5,248 nucleotides of DNA, from assembly GCA_023457295.1 (NCBI GenBank), contig JAEWLZ010000189.1, positions 1 through 5,248 of the forward strand. The letters run 5' to 3'. Positions 1 through 5,248 of the stretch are shown piece by piece. The notes below the pieces were generated by a model. That model was not told the DNA's origin and made no database searches. It was given only the letters and a program-made list of their open reading frames with translations. Source of the stretch: Cyanobacteria bacterium OH_PDB_112. GTDB taxonomy: Bacteria > Cyanobacteriota > Vampirovibrionia > Gastranaerophilales > CAJFVJ01. Both the position numbers and the translations under genes were made by a program. Position 1 is the first letter of the stretch. Every line of letters begins with the position of its first letter.

Positions 1-794
1 TAAGTAAAAATGTCCGTGTAGACATTCCGATTGTAGGCGATGCCAAAAATGTTCTTCAATCAATGCTGGAAGAATTCAACGAAAAACAACCCAACATTTA
101 TCCGGAAGATAAAAAAACTTGGCTAAAAAAAATTGAAGAGTGGAAAGAACGCCGTGCAATGCCCGTAGTTCAGGATACAGATAAGCTGCATCCGCAGACT
201 GTAATAGAAAAAATCTACGAAATGACAAAAGACAAAGATGCAATTATCGCAACCGAAGTCGGTCAACATCAAATGTGGACAGCACAGCTTTATAAATTCA
301 ACAAACCCCGCAGATTTGTAACTTCAGGCGGTCTAGGGACTATGGGGTTCGGTTTCCCCGCATCAATGGGTGCGCAAGTCGGACTTAAAGACAAACTAGT
401 ATTCAATATTGCAGGAGATGGCAGTATTCAAATGAATATTCAAGAACTTGCAACTTGCATGGACTACAATATTCCTGTAAAAATTGCAGTAATTAATAAC
501 GGATACCTTGGAATGGTGCGCCAATGGCAAGAAAAACTTTTTGACAAGCATTATTCTCATACAAAAATTTCGGCTCCTGATTTTGTAAAATTAGCAGAAG
601 CATACGGTGCAAAAGGAATCAGGGTAACAAAAGAAGAAGAAATTGAAGGTGCTATTCAAGAAGCAATTCAACACAACGGTCCTGTAATTTTGGACTTTAT
701 CGTCGAACCTTTTGAAATGGTTTACCCCTGGGTTTTGGCCGGGAAACCTATCAATCAGGTTCTTTTGACAAATGAATGTAATTACGAGGAATAA
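1..794 (+). CDS. ilvB: Acetolactate synthase large subunit, C-terminal part (5' end outside window)
   Basis: ThDP-dependent cytosolic enzyme that condenses pyruvate with pyruvate or 2-ketobutyrate, the first common step of valine/leucine and isoleucine synthesis. The reading frame is open from the window edge: codons from base 3 give SKNVRVDIPIVGDAKNVLQ, a typical IlvB segment. The ATG at 63 is therefore internal and the true start lies upstream. About 263 residues are visible of a family usually near 550-600. The ThDP/Mg-binding motif begins with GDG (nt 414-422) and ends with NN (nt 495-500). It is followed by GMVRQWQ, whose Trp (nt 525-527) matches the residue that favours 2-ketobutyrate as second substrate in E. 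coli AHAS II. The end reads VYPWVLAGKPINQVLL, close to the usual VYP-V--G family ending. The N-terminal half with the catalytic Glu is not visible. ilvN follows one base after the stop, as expected for a holoenzyme pair. Identification is secure. Confidence 0.96.
   Translation, partial: SKNVRVDIPIVGDAKNVLQSMLEEFNEKQPNIYPEDKKTWLKKIEEWKERRAMPVVQDTDKLHPQTVIEKIYEMTKDKDAIIATEVGQHQMWTAQLYKFNKPRRFVTSGGLGTMGFGFPASMGAQVGLKDKLVFNIAGDGSIQMNIQELATCMDYNIPVKIAVINNGYLGMVRQWQEKLFDKHYSHTKISAPDFVKLAEAYGAKGIRVTKEEEIEGAIQEAIQHNGPVILDFIVEPFEMVYPWVLAGKPINQVLLTNECNYEE
786..790 (+). promoter_or_regulatory. Ribosome binding site that fixes the ilvN start
   Basis: GAGGA lies inside the last codons of ilvB, with a 5-base gap to the ATG at 796. 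It supports that ATG over the in-frame ATG at 772, which lies within ilvB and would add eight residues (MNVITRNK) not seen in the family. The placement implies translational coupling of ilvB and ilvN. Confidence 0.8.
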
Positions 795-795
795 A

Positions 796-1314
796 ATGAG
801 TAAACATAAACATACTTTATCAATTTTGGTACAAAACGAAGCTGGTGTATTATCAAGCCTTTCAGGACTTTTCTCGGGACGCGGCTACAACATAGAAAGT
901 CTTACTGTAGCTCCGACTTTAGACCCTGCTTTTTCACAGGTTACTATTGTAACTTTTGGAGATGATTCAGTCGTGGAGCAGATTTCAAAGCAGCTTAACA
1001 GACTTATAAATGTCATTAAAGTTATTGAAATTCCAAATGAAAATTGCATAGATCGCGAATTTGTCTTGTGCAAAGTTCCTGTTAAAGAAGAAACAAGGAC
1101 TGACATTTTACGCATTGTAGAAGTATCAGAAGGCAAAGTTGTGAATATTACGCCAAAAATGTACACTCTTCAGGCTATCGGAAACGAAAGCCAGATTTCA
1201 ACATTCATAGACCTTCTGCGTCCTTACGGCATAAAAGAACTTATCCGTTCGGGAAAAGTCGTAATTTCCAGAGAAAATGAATTCATAGAAATTAAAGAAA
1301 AAATAGAAATATAA
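796..1314 (+). CDS. ilvN: Acetolactate synthase small (regulatory) subunit
   Basis: Regulatory partner of IlvB (also named ilvH). It activates the large subunit and carries feedback inhibition by branched-chain amino acids. The product is 172 residues, close to the usual 160-175. An N-terminal ACT domain (about residues 7-80) contains QNEAGVLSSLSGLF and RGYNIESLTVAPT. Asn14, Gly17 and Asn32 align with Asn11, Gly14 and Asn29 of E. coli IlvH, positions where changes give valine resistance, so valine sensitivity is predicted (inference). The C-terminal ACT-like domain (about 85-160) ends with LLRPYGIKELIRSGKVVISR, typical of the family. The ATG at 796 was chosen because it has the ribosome binding site and matches the family N-terminus. 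The gene begins one base after the ilvB stop and ends 11 bases before ilvC. No frameshift or missing segment was seen. Confidence 0.96.
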   Translation: MSKHKHTLSILVQNEAGVLSSLSGLFSGRGYNIESLTVAPTLDPAFSQVTIVTFGDDSVVEQISKQLNRLINVIKVIEIPNENCIDREFVLCKVPVKEETRTDILRIVEVSEGKVVNITPKMYTLQAIGNESQISTFIDLLRPYGIKELIRSGKVVISRENEFIEIKEKIEI

Positions 1315-1320
1315 GGAGGT
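1313..1320 (+). promoter_or_regulatory. Perfect Shine-Dalgarno for ilvC, overlapping the ilvN stop
   Basis: AAGGAGGT is a full match to the anti-SD of 16S rRNA. It shares its first two bases with the ilvN TAA and sits 5 bases before the ilvC ATG. It is the strongest ribosome binding site in the window, suggesting ilvC is translated at a high rate from a shared transcript. Confidence 0.85.
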
Positions 1321-1325
1321 CAAAA

Positions 1326-2360
1326 ATGACTACAACAACACAATTAAAAATTTATCATGACAAAGACATCAACACAGCAACGATTTTGTCGAAAAAAATC
1401 GCTGTAATCGGCTATGGTTCTCAAGGTTGCGGACAAATTCTTAACCTGAAAGACAGCGGCGCAACAGTAAAAGCAGGGCTTCGTGTAAATGGACCGTCTG
1501 CTCAAAAAGCTGCGGCGGCAGGGCTTGAAGTTGCATCACTAGAAGATGCTGTTGCTTGGGCTGATGTAATTCAAATTTTGATTCCTGATGAGTTTCAGGG
1601 TCAGGTTTATAAAGAGCAAATAGCTCCAAACCTTAGAGCAGGACAAACTTTGATGTTCAGCCACGGTTTTGCTATTCACTACGGCACAATCGTTCCTCCT
1701 GCTGATGTTAATGTTGTTATGGTAGCTCCAAAAGGTCCGGGACATCTTGTAAGAGCAGAATATGAGAAAAACAAAGGTGTTCCTTGTCTTATCGCTATTC
1801 ATCAAGATGCGACAGAAGATGCTAAAGAAATCGCTCTAGGCTACGCGTCTTTAGTAGGCGGCGGCAGAGCAGGTATTATCGAAACAACTTTCCGTGAAGA
1901 AACAGAAACAGACCTTTTCGGTGAACAAGCTGTACTTTGTGGCGGTGTTTCAGCTTTGATTAAAGCAGGATTTGAGACTTTGACCGAAGCAGGTTATTCA
2001 CCATATATGGCATACTTTGAGTGCTTGCATGAGATGAAACTCATCGTTGACTTGATGTACGAAGGCGGTATTTCTGATATGAGATACTCTATCTCTAACA
2101 CTGCAGAGTGGGGTGATTTAATTACAGGACCTAAAGTTGTTACAGCTCAAACAAAAGCAGCTATGAAACAAGTTTTGACTGACATTCAAGACGGTACTTT
2201 TGCAAAAGAATGGATTGCGGAGTGCGAAGCCGGCAAGCCAAACTTTAAAAGAATGGAAGCGGAAGGCGAAGCTCACCAGATTGAAAAAGTCGGTACAGAA
2301 CTTCGTTCTATGATGAGTTGGCTAAAAGACAACAAAATCATCGATAAAAATAAAAACTAG
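1326..2360 (+). CDS. ilvC: Ketol-acid reductoisomerase, class I
   Basis: Cytosolic Mg-dependent enzyme that isomerises and reduces acetolactate or acetohydroxybutyrate to the dihydroxy acids of valine/leucine and isoleucine synthesis. The product is 344 residues, a normal class I (short) length. An N-terminal Rossmann domain has GYGSQG at 29-34. Active-site residues are in place: His113 (SHGF), Lys136 (APKGPGH), Asp196 and Glu200 (ETDLFGEQ), Glu232 and Glu236 (FECLHE), and Ser257 (SISNTAE). The knotted C-terminal domain is complete through the final MMSWLK. Two departures from the usual class I text stand out: GYGSQG is followed by CGQ instead of the common HAH, and the cofactor-specificity loop reads LRVNGPSAQKA (52-62) where LREGSxSWxKA is typical. 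Cofactor choice therefore cannot be safely read from consensus. Five sampled lines average about 44% GC, higher than the following gene. The ATG at 1326 is set by the perfect SD just upstream. Confidence 0.97.
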   Translation: MTTTTQLKIYHDKDINTATILSKKIAVIGYGSQGCGQILNLKDSGATVKAGLRVNGPSAQKAAAAGLEVASLEDAVAWADVIQILIPDEFQGQVYKEQIAPNLRAGQTLMFSHGFAIHYGTIVPPADVNVVMVAPKGPGHLVRAEYEKNKGVPCLIAIHQDATEDAKEIALGYASLVGGGRAGIIETTFREETETDLFGEQAVLCGGVSALIKAGFETLTEAGYSPYMAYFECLHEMKLIVDLMYEGGISDMRYSISNTAEWGDLITGPKVVTAQTKAAMKQVLTDIQDGTFAKEWIAECEAGKPNFKRMEAEGEAHQIEKVGTELRSMMSWLKDNKIIDKNKN

Positions 2361-2365
2361 CTTAG

Positions 2366-2372
2366 TTCTCCT
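2366..2372 (+). promoter_or_regulatory. Possible anti-Shine-Dalgarno segment
   Basis: TTCTCCT, six bases after the ilvC stop, is exactly complementary to AGGAGAA at 2461-2467, which includes the core of the next gene's SD. Its inner part TCTCC (2367-2371) can instead pair with GGAGA at 2388-2392. The two pairings are mutually exclusive, as in a translational switch. A seven-base match of this kind can arise by chance near any SD, so the functional reading is tentative. Confidence 0.25.
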
Positions 2373-2414
2373 CAATTTAAAAAATACGGAGATAAAGCAA
2401 AAAATTAGATGTAA

Positions 2415-2449
2415 AGTTGGTTGAAATTTATAAATAGTTTCAACCAACT
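2415..2449 (+). other. Perfect 12-bp hairpin in the ilvC downstream spacer
   Basis: The left arm AGTTGGTTGAAA (2415-2426) and right arm TTTCAACCAACT (2438-2449) are exact reverse complements around an 11-base loop (TTTATAAATAG). The right arm is followed by AACTTCTATAA, not by a T-run, so it is not a standard intrinsic terminator. It could be an mRNA 3'-end stabiliser for the ilvBNC message, a processing site, a leaky terminator, or part of a regulatory leader for the next gene. The pairing itself is certain from the sequence; the role is not. Confidence 0.75.
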
Positions 2450-2458
2450 AACTTCTAT

Positions 2459-2465
2459 AAAGGAG
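2459..2465 (+). promoter_or_regulatory. Ribosome binding site supporting a TTG start
   Basis: AAAGGAG lies 8 bases before the TTG at 2474. An in-frame TAA sits immediately before that TTG (2471-2473), and no in-frame ATG occurs until residue 185. TTG with this SD is therefore the only sensible start. CTTCT at 2452-2456 could pair with AGAAG at 2464-2468 as a weak local hairpin, leaving AAAGG in its loop. Confidence 0.8.
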
Positions 2466-2473
2466 AAGAATAA

Positions 2474-3307
2474 TTGGAAGATAAATACCTTATTTTCGGT
2501 ACAGGCACAGGTTGTGATGCGTTTCTTGTAAATGCGGATCCGGATGATTATGACTCAATTTTAGGCTTTATTGATAACAATAAAGATAAACAGGGTACTT
2601 TATATCGCGGTAAAAGGATTTTTTCTGTTGATGAAGCTAAAGACCTTGAATATAACAAAATTATTATAGCAAGCCTTTATTATAAAGAAATAAAAGAAAG
2701 CCTTATAAATAAAGGTATACCTGAAGAAAAAATAACAAGTATTATAAGAGATTTTACATGCAGTAATTTTAAACAGCTTGTTTTTTTAGACAAAGAAAAA
2801 CACAAACTGAAAAATAAAAATTTTAGCCTGATTTCTCCTTATTGCTGGGGATTATTTTTATACAGATTTTTGGGAGTAGAATACAAAACACCTTTTGCCG
2901 GCAGTTTTATACCTCCTGAATTTTATTTAAAACTTGTTGAAAATTTAAACCATTATTTAAATGCTCCCCTTGAAATAACTCCCATATCTGGTTATGAGCA
3001 TATTGGTACTTTTTGCAGAATAACAATGGATGATATATTTATAGATTTTCCTCATGAAAAAGATCCCGAAATTATTGAAAAAAAATGGAACAAACGTCTT
3101 GAAAGATTAGACTTTAACAATCTATTCATACATTACGGAAATATTAATCATAGTCTTATGACAACTGATATGAATGAAAAAATGAAAAATTTTGAAAATA
3201 GATTGACAATTACCCGTGAAGCTTCTTACATATATTCGGGAGATAAAAAAATAATTACCGAAAAAGAACCTGTTGACTTGATAAAATGGTTTAATAAGGA
3301 GCTATAA
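2474..3307 (+). CDS. DUF1919-like protein with N-terminal Rossmann-like domain, function unknown
   Basis: A 277-residue soluble protein with no signal peptide or membrane segment. Residues 3-90 look like a Rossmann-type fold: YLIFGTGTGCDAF carries a glycine-rich loop (Gly9, Gly11, Gly13), then ILGFIDNN (29-36) and KIIIASLYY (62-70) follow as strands. This is the kind of domain found at the front of glycan and surface-polysaccharide enzymes. From about 117 onward the text resembles DUF1919 (PF08942): FSLISPYCWGLFLYRFLGV, then YKTPFAGSFIPPEFY, and near the end EKKWNKRLERL (202-212) and LFIHYGN. That family is sometimes annotated as exopolysaccharide biosynthesis, but its reaction is not established, so no function is given. 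The assignment is from memory of family motifs. The gene starts with TTG. Five sampled lines give about 29% GC, AT-richer than ilvC. Its TAA directly abuts the cimA ATG, which argues for co-translation. Confidence 0.8.
   Translation: MEDKYLIFGTGTGCDAFLVNADPDDYDSILGFIDNNKDKQGTLYRGKRIFSVDEAKDLEYNKIIIASLYYKEIKESLINKGIPEEKITSIIRDFTCSNFKQLVFLDKEKHKLKNKNFSLISPYCWGLFLYRFLGVEYKTPFAGSFIPPEFYLKLVENLNHYLNAPLEITPISGYEHIGTFCRITMDDIFIDFPHEKDPEIIEKKWNKRLERLDFNNLFIHYGNINHSLMTTDMNEKMKNFENRLTITREASYIYSGDKKIITEKEPVDLIKWFNKEL
3296..3301 (+). promoter_or_regulatory. cimA ribosome binding site inside the upstream gene
   Basis: AAGGAG is formed by the last sense codons of the DUF1919-like gene and sits 6 bases before the cimA ATG at 3308. 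The upstream TAA (3305-3307) abuts that ATG with no gap. Ribosomes finishing the first gene can therefore load directly onto cimA, making translational coupling likely. Confidence 0.8.
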
Positions 3308-4906
3308 ATGAGAAAAATAGAAATATATGACACAACTTTAAGAGACGGCGCACAATCGGAAGGTATTGCTTTTTCGGTTAATGACAAGCTAAAAATAATC
3401 TCTATACTAGACAATTTAGGCGTTGATTATATTGAAGCAGGTTGGCCGGGTTCTAATCCTAAAGATATAGAAGTTTTTAATCAAGTAAGAAAACTTACCC
3501 TCAAAAACAGTAAAATTGCAGCATTTGGCTGTACCCGCAGACCTAATGTTTCAGCAGCCGAGGATAAAATACTTCAAGGGCTCTTAGAATCAGAAACAGA
3601 AGTTATAACTATTTTCGGAAAAACTTGGGATTTTCATGTAGAACAAGCTCTTAATACAACTAATGAAGAAAATCTTGCTATGATTTTTGATAGCGTTAAA
3701 TACCTAAAATCCTTCGGCAAAAAAGTTTTTTTCGATGCGGAACATTTTTTTGACGGATACAAAAACAACCCCGAATACGCTCTAAAGACAATAGAATCCG
3801 CCCACAATGCCGGAGCTGACAGAATCATTCTTTGTGACACTAACGGTGGATGCATCAATACAGAAATTTATAAAATCACAAAAATCGTACAAGATTTTTT
3901 ACCTGATGCAAAAATAGGAATACACGCCCATAATGACTCGGATATGGCAATTGCAAACTCAATAGCAGGAATAGAAGCGGGAGCTATTCAGGTTCAGGGA
4001 ACAATAAACGGCTATGGGGAAAGATGCGGAAACGCAAATCTTTGCTCCATAATTCCAAATTTGCAAATAAAACTCGGGTATGAAGTCATTAGGGAAAATA
4101 TTCAAAACCTTACTGAAACAGCAAGACAAGTAAGTGAAATTGCAAATAAACGTCTTTATGAAAATGCTCCTTATGTCGGCAGAAGTGCTTTTGCCCACAA
4201 AGCAGGTATTCACGCAAGCGGCGTTCGTAAAAATTCAAGTACATATGAGCATATTAATCCTGACGCAGTCGGTAATTCAAGACGGATTTTGGTAAGCGAC
4301 CAGGCAGGTCTTGCCTCTTTGAAAGTAAAACTTGAAAAACTTCGCCTAGGAACAAAGGTATCAGAAGAAAATCTTCCTAAAATAATCGAACATCTAAAAA
4401 AACTTGAGTGGGAAGGTTTTACTTTTGAAAATGCTGACGCTTCTTTTGAGCTTATGCTGACAGATGTTTTGGGGACACGTCAAAAATATTTTGAACTTAT
4501 GGGATTCAGAATGATTACCGATACTTTCCATGAATCAATGAATGATATTACGGCTGAATCTTCTATAAAAATAAAAATAGAAGATGAAATAATCCATACC
4601 GTATCAGAAGGCAACGGTCCTGTTGATGCTCTTGATAAAGCTATCCGCAAAGCTCTTGTAAATATCTATCCGGAGATTACAGGCTTTAAACTAAGTGATT
4701 TTAAAGTCAGAATTATAGACGGCAAAGACGGAGCAGGGGCAAAAACACGTGTTCATATTGAAAGTACTGACGGTTACAATACCTGGGATACGGTAGGAGT
4801 AAGCCCAAACATAGCTGAGGCAAGTTATATGGCGGTCATAGACAGTATTTCTTTTGGACTTTTGTTGAATAAAGTGCTTCCAAAAAATGCTACTTTGGTC
4901 GGATAA
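3308..4906 (+). CDS. cimA: (R)-citramalate synthase
   Basis: Condenses pyruvate and acetyl-CoA to (R)-citramalate, the entry to the threonine-independent route to 2-ketobutyrate and isoleucine. The product is 532 residues, normal for the long CimA type. The N-terminal TIM-barrel (HMGL-like) domain spans about 1-270, with YDTTLRDGAQ at 7-16 (Arg12, metal ligand Asp13), GIHAHND at 204-210 (metal ligands His206, His208) and NGYGERCGNANL at 234-245. DAEHFFDGYKNNPEYAL (143-159) and CDTNGG (176-181) are characteristic of this CimA group and argue against 2-isopropylmalate synthase. A linker with FAHKAGIH (295-302) follows. The C-terminal LeuA-type regulatory domain (about 395-525) includes GNGPVDALDKAI and WDTVGVSPNIAEASYMA, so feedback control, probably by isoleucine, is expected from the family. 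Its position beside ilvBNC fits isoleucine synthesis. Intact, no frameshift seen. Confidence 0.95.
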   Translation: MRKIEIYDTTLRDGAQSEGIAFSVNDKLKIISILDNLGVDYIEAGWPGSNPKDIEVFNQVRKLTLKNSKIAAFGCTRRPNVSAAEDKILQGLLESETEVITIFGKTWDFHVEQALNTTNEENLAMIFDSVKYLKSFGKKVFFDAEHFFDGYKNNPEYALKTIESAHNAGADRIILCDTNGGCINTEIYKITKIVQDFLPDAKIGIHAHNDSDMAIANSIAGIEAGAIQVQGTINGYGERCGNANLCSIIPNLQIKLGYEVIRENIQNLTETARQVSEIANKRLYENAPYVGRSAFAHKAGIHASGVRKNSSTYEHINPDAVGNSRRILVSDQAGLASLKVKLEKLRLGTKVSEENLPKIIEHLKKLEWEGFTFENADASFELMLTDVLGTRQKYFELMGFRMITDTFHESMNDITAESSIKIKIEDEIIHTVSEGNGPVDALDKAIRKALVNIYPEITGFKLSDFKVRIIDGKDGAGAKTRVHIESTDGYNTWDTVGVSPNIAEASYMAVIDSISFGLLLNKVLPKNATLVG

Positions 4907-4936
4907 AAATTCGCATAAATACTCTAAAATAGAATT

Positions 4937-4943
4937 AAGGTGG
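4937..4943 (+). promoter_or_regulatory. Ribosome binding site of the VKOR-like gene
   Basis: AAGGTGG ends 5 bases before the ATG at 4949 and fixes that start. The 42-bp gap after cimA shows no terminator hairpin and no convincing promoter, so readthrough from cimA is plausible. Confidence 0.7.
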
Positions 4944-4948
4944 AAGTT

Positions 4949-5248
4949 ATGAAAAATATTTTAATTTTTATATTGAGTATTTTAGGGCTTGCTGTGTCCA
5001 TAAAATTGAGCCAAATTTATTTTGACGCAAATTTTTTAGGCGGCTCAACAGGGAGTTTTTGCTCCATAAATACTGTCGTAGATTGCAATGGGGTCGCACA
5101 GTCAAAATTCTCAACTTTTTTAGGAATTCCTTTGGCGGTGTATGGCGCGTTTTTCTATATTTTAATTATCGGTCTTTTGTTCATGGACAAATTAATCGCT
5201 AAATTCAACTTTTTTAAGCACTTTGAAGACTTTACGCATCCTTTACAG
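4949..5248 (+). CDS. Vitamin K epoxide reductase (VKOR) family membrane protein, N-terminal part
   Basis: The first 100 codons are visible and the gene runs off the window. Bacterial VKOR homologues are inner-membrane enzymes that pass electrons to quinone and reoxidise a DsbA- or thioredoxin-like partner to make disulfides in exported proteins. A first membrane segment lies at about residues 3-20. A loop follows with the Cys pair Cys38 and Cys46 in FCSINTVVDC, and Ser52 sits six residues after the second Cys, as the conserved VKOR Ser does. LGIPLAVYGAFFYILIIGLL (58-77) is the second membrane segment with the family-typical GIP--VYG. The Cys38-Cys46 spacing of eight matches that of human VKOR. 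The CXXC active site and any fused thioredoxin domain would lie beyond the window end and cannot be judged. The gene has no evident link to amino-acid synthesis and may simply be the next gene on the same strand. Confidence 0.85.
   Translation, partial: MKNILIFILSILGLAVSIKLSQIYFDANFLGGSTGSFCSINTVVDCNGVAQSKFSTFLGIPLAVYGAFFYILIIGLLFMDKLIAKFNFFKHFEDFTHPLQ

Larger units (their letters stand above)
2361..2473 (+). other. Structured intergenic region between ilvC and the DUF1919-like gene
   Basis: This 113-bp AT-rich spacer is the longest non-coding stretch in the window. It contains no ORF worth calling and no convincing -35/-10 pair: TATAAA at 2429-2434 has only a poor upstream partner, TTAGAT at 2405-2410. 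What it does hold is a perfect 12-bp inverted repeat and short segments complementary to the downstream SD, both described separately. The other gene junctions in the window are 0-42 bases, so the length is itself notable. Confidence 0.7.

Noticed and set aside
63..65. ATG at 63 as the start of the first gene
   Set aside because: The same frame is open to the window edge and encodes recognisable IlvB sequence upstream, so this Met is internal.
111..132. Runs of seven and eight A (111-117, 125-132) as possible slippage sites in ilvB
   Set aside because: The frame is intact across both and the protein reads normally; such lysine-coding A-runs are common in low-GC genomes and there is no downstream stimulator or alternative frame.
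772..795. Earlier in-frame ATG for ilvN at 772
   Set aside because: It lies inside ilvB, lacks an SD, and adds residues not typical of the family; the ATG at 796 has GAGGA at the right distance.
2409..2414. Start-stop mini-ORF (ATG TAA) in the ilvC downstream spacer
   Set aside because: The nearest SD-like sequence (GGAG, 2388-2391) is about 17 bases away and the ORF is a single codon; there is no support beyond chance.
2395..2449. Minus-strand intrinsic terminator formed by the 12-bp hairpin plus the A-run at 2399-2404
   Set aside because: On the minus strand the T-run begins about ten bases after the stem, and there is no minus-strand gene to terminate.
885..4213. Several minus-strand open frames of 62-93 codons opposite ilvN, ilvC and cimA
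   Set aside because: Each lies antisense to a well-conserved gene, has no recognisable domain, and their protein text looks like antisense translation.
3308..4906. 2-isopropylmalate synthase (leuA) or homocitrate synthase for the gene at 3308
   Set aside because: The DAEHFFDGYKNNPEYAL and CDTNGG segments are specific to the long citramalate synthase group, and length and context agree.
4907..4948. Promoter for the VKOR-like gene (TAAAAT at 4925-4930 as -10)
   Set aside because: No acceptable -35 at the right distance; in an AT-rich spacer such a hexamer is expected by chance.

Overview
The window is a compact, single-strand stretch of bacterial chromosome, and every gene reads left to right. 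It holds the end of ilvB, complete ilvN and ilvC, one gene of unknown function (DUF1919-like), complete cimA, and the first 100 codons of a membrane disulfide-generating protein of the VKOR family. Base composition is low-GC but uneven. Five 60-base lines counted by hand in ilvC give about 44% GC, and five in the DUF1919-like gene give about 29%. The gene content, low GC, a cyanobacterial-looking class I IlvC and a VKOR neighbour would fit a non-photosynthetic gut relative of cyanobacteria (Gastranaerophilales/Melainabacteria). That placement is an inference from memory of such genomes and is not proven by the sequence.

Layout: 1-794 is the C-terminal ThDP-binding part of acetolactate synthase large subunit. 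796-1314 is its ACT-domain regulatory subunit, one base after the ilvB stop. 1326-2360 is ketol-acid reductoisomerase, preceded by a perfect Shine-Dalgarno (SD) that overlaps the ilvN stop. 2361-2473 is the only notable non-coding gap (113 bp). It carries a perfect 12-bp hairpin and a 7-base match complementary to the next gene's SD. 2474-3307 is the TTG-started DUF1919-like gene, whose stop codon directly abuts the ATG of cimA (3308-4906). After 42 bp, the VKOR-like gene starts at 4949 and runs off the window.

The recognised genes form a logical branched-chain amino-acid unit. CimA makes citramalate from pyruvate and acetyl-CoA, which leads to 2-ketobutyrate without threonine deaminase. IlvB/IlvN then condenses pyruvate with 2-ketobutyrate (isoleucine) or with pyruvate (valine, leucine), and IlvC isomerises and reduces the products. 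The Trp tied to 2-ketobutyrate preference is present in IlvB, and the valine-binding residues are present in IlvN.

The part that does not fit is the AT-rich DUF1919-like gene, which is tightly coupled to cimA and preceded by a potentially structured leader. I see no mobile element, CRISPR array, RNA gene or clearly new multi-gene system here. The leader and the gene behind it are the most worthwhile follow-up.
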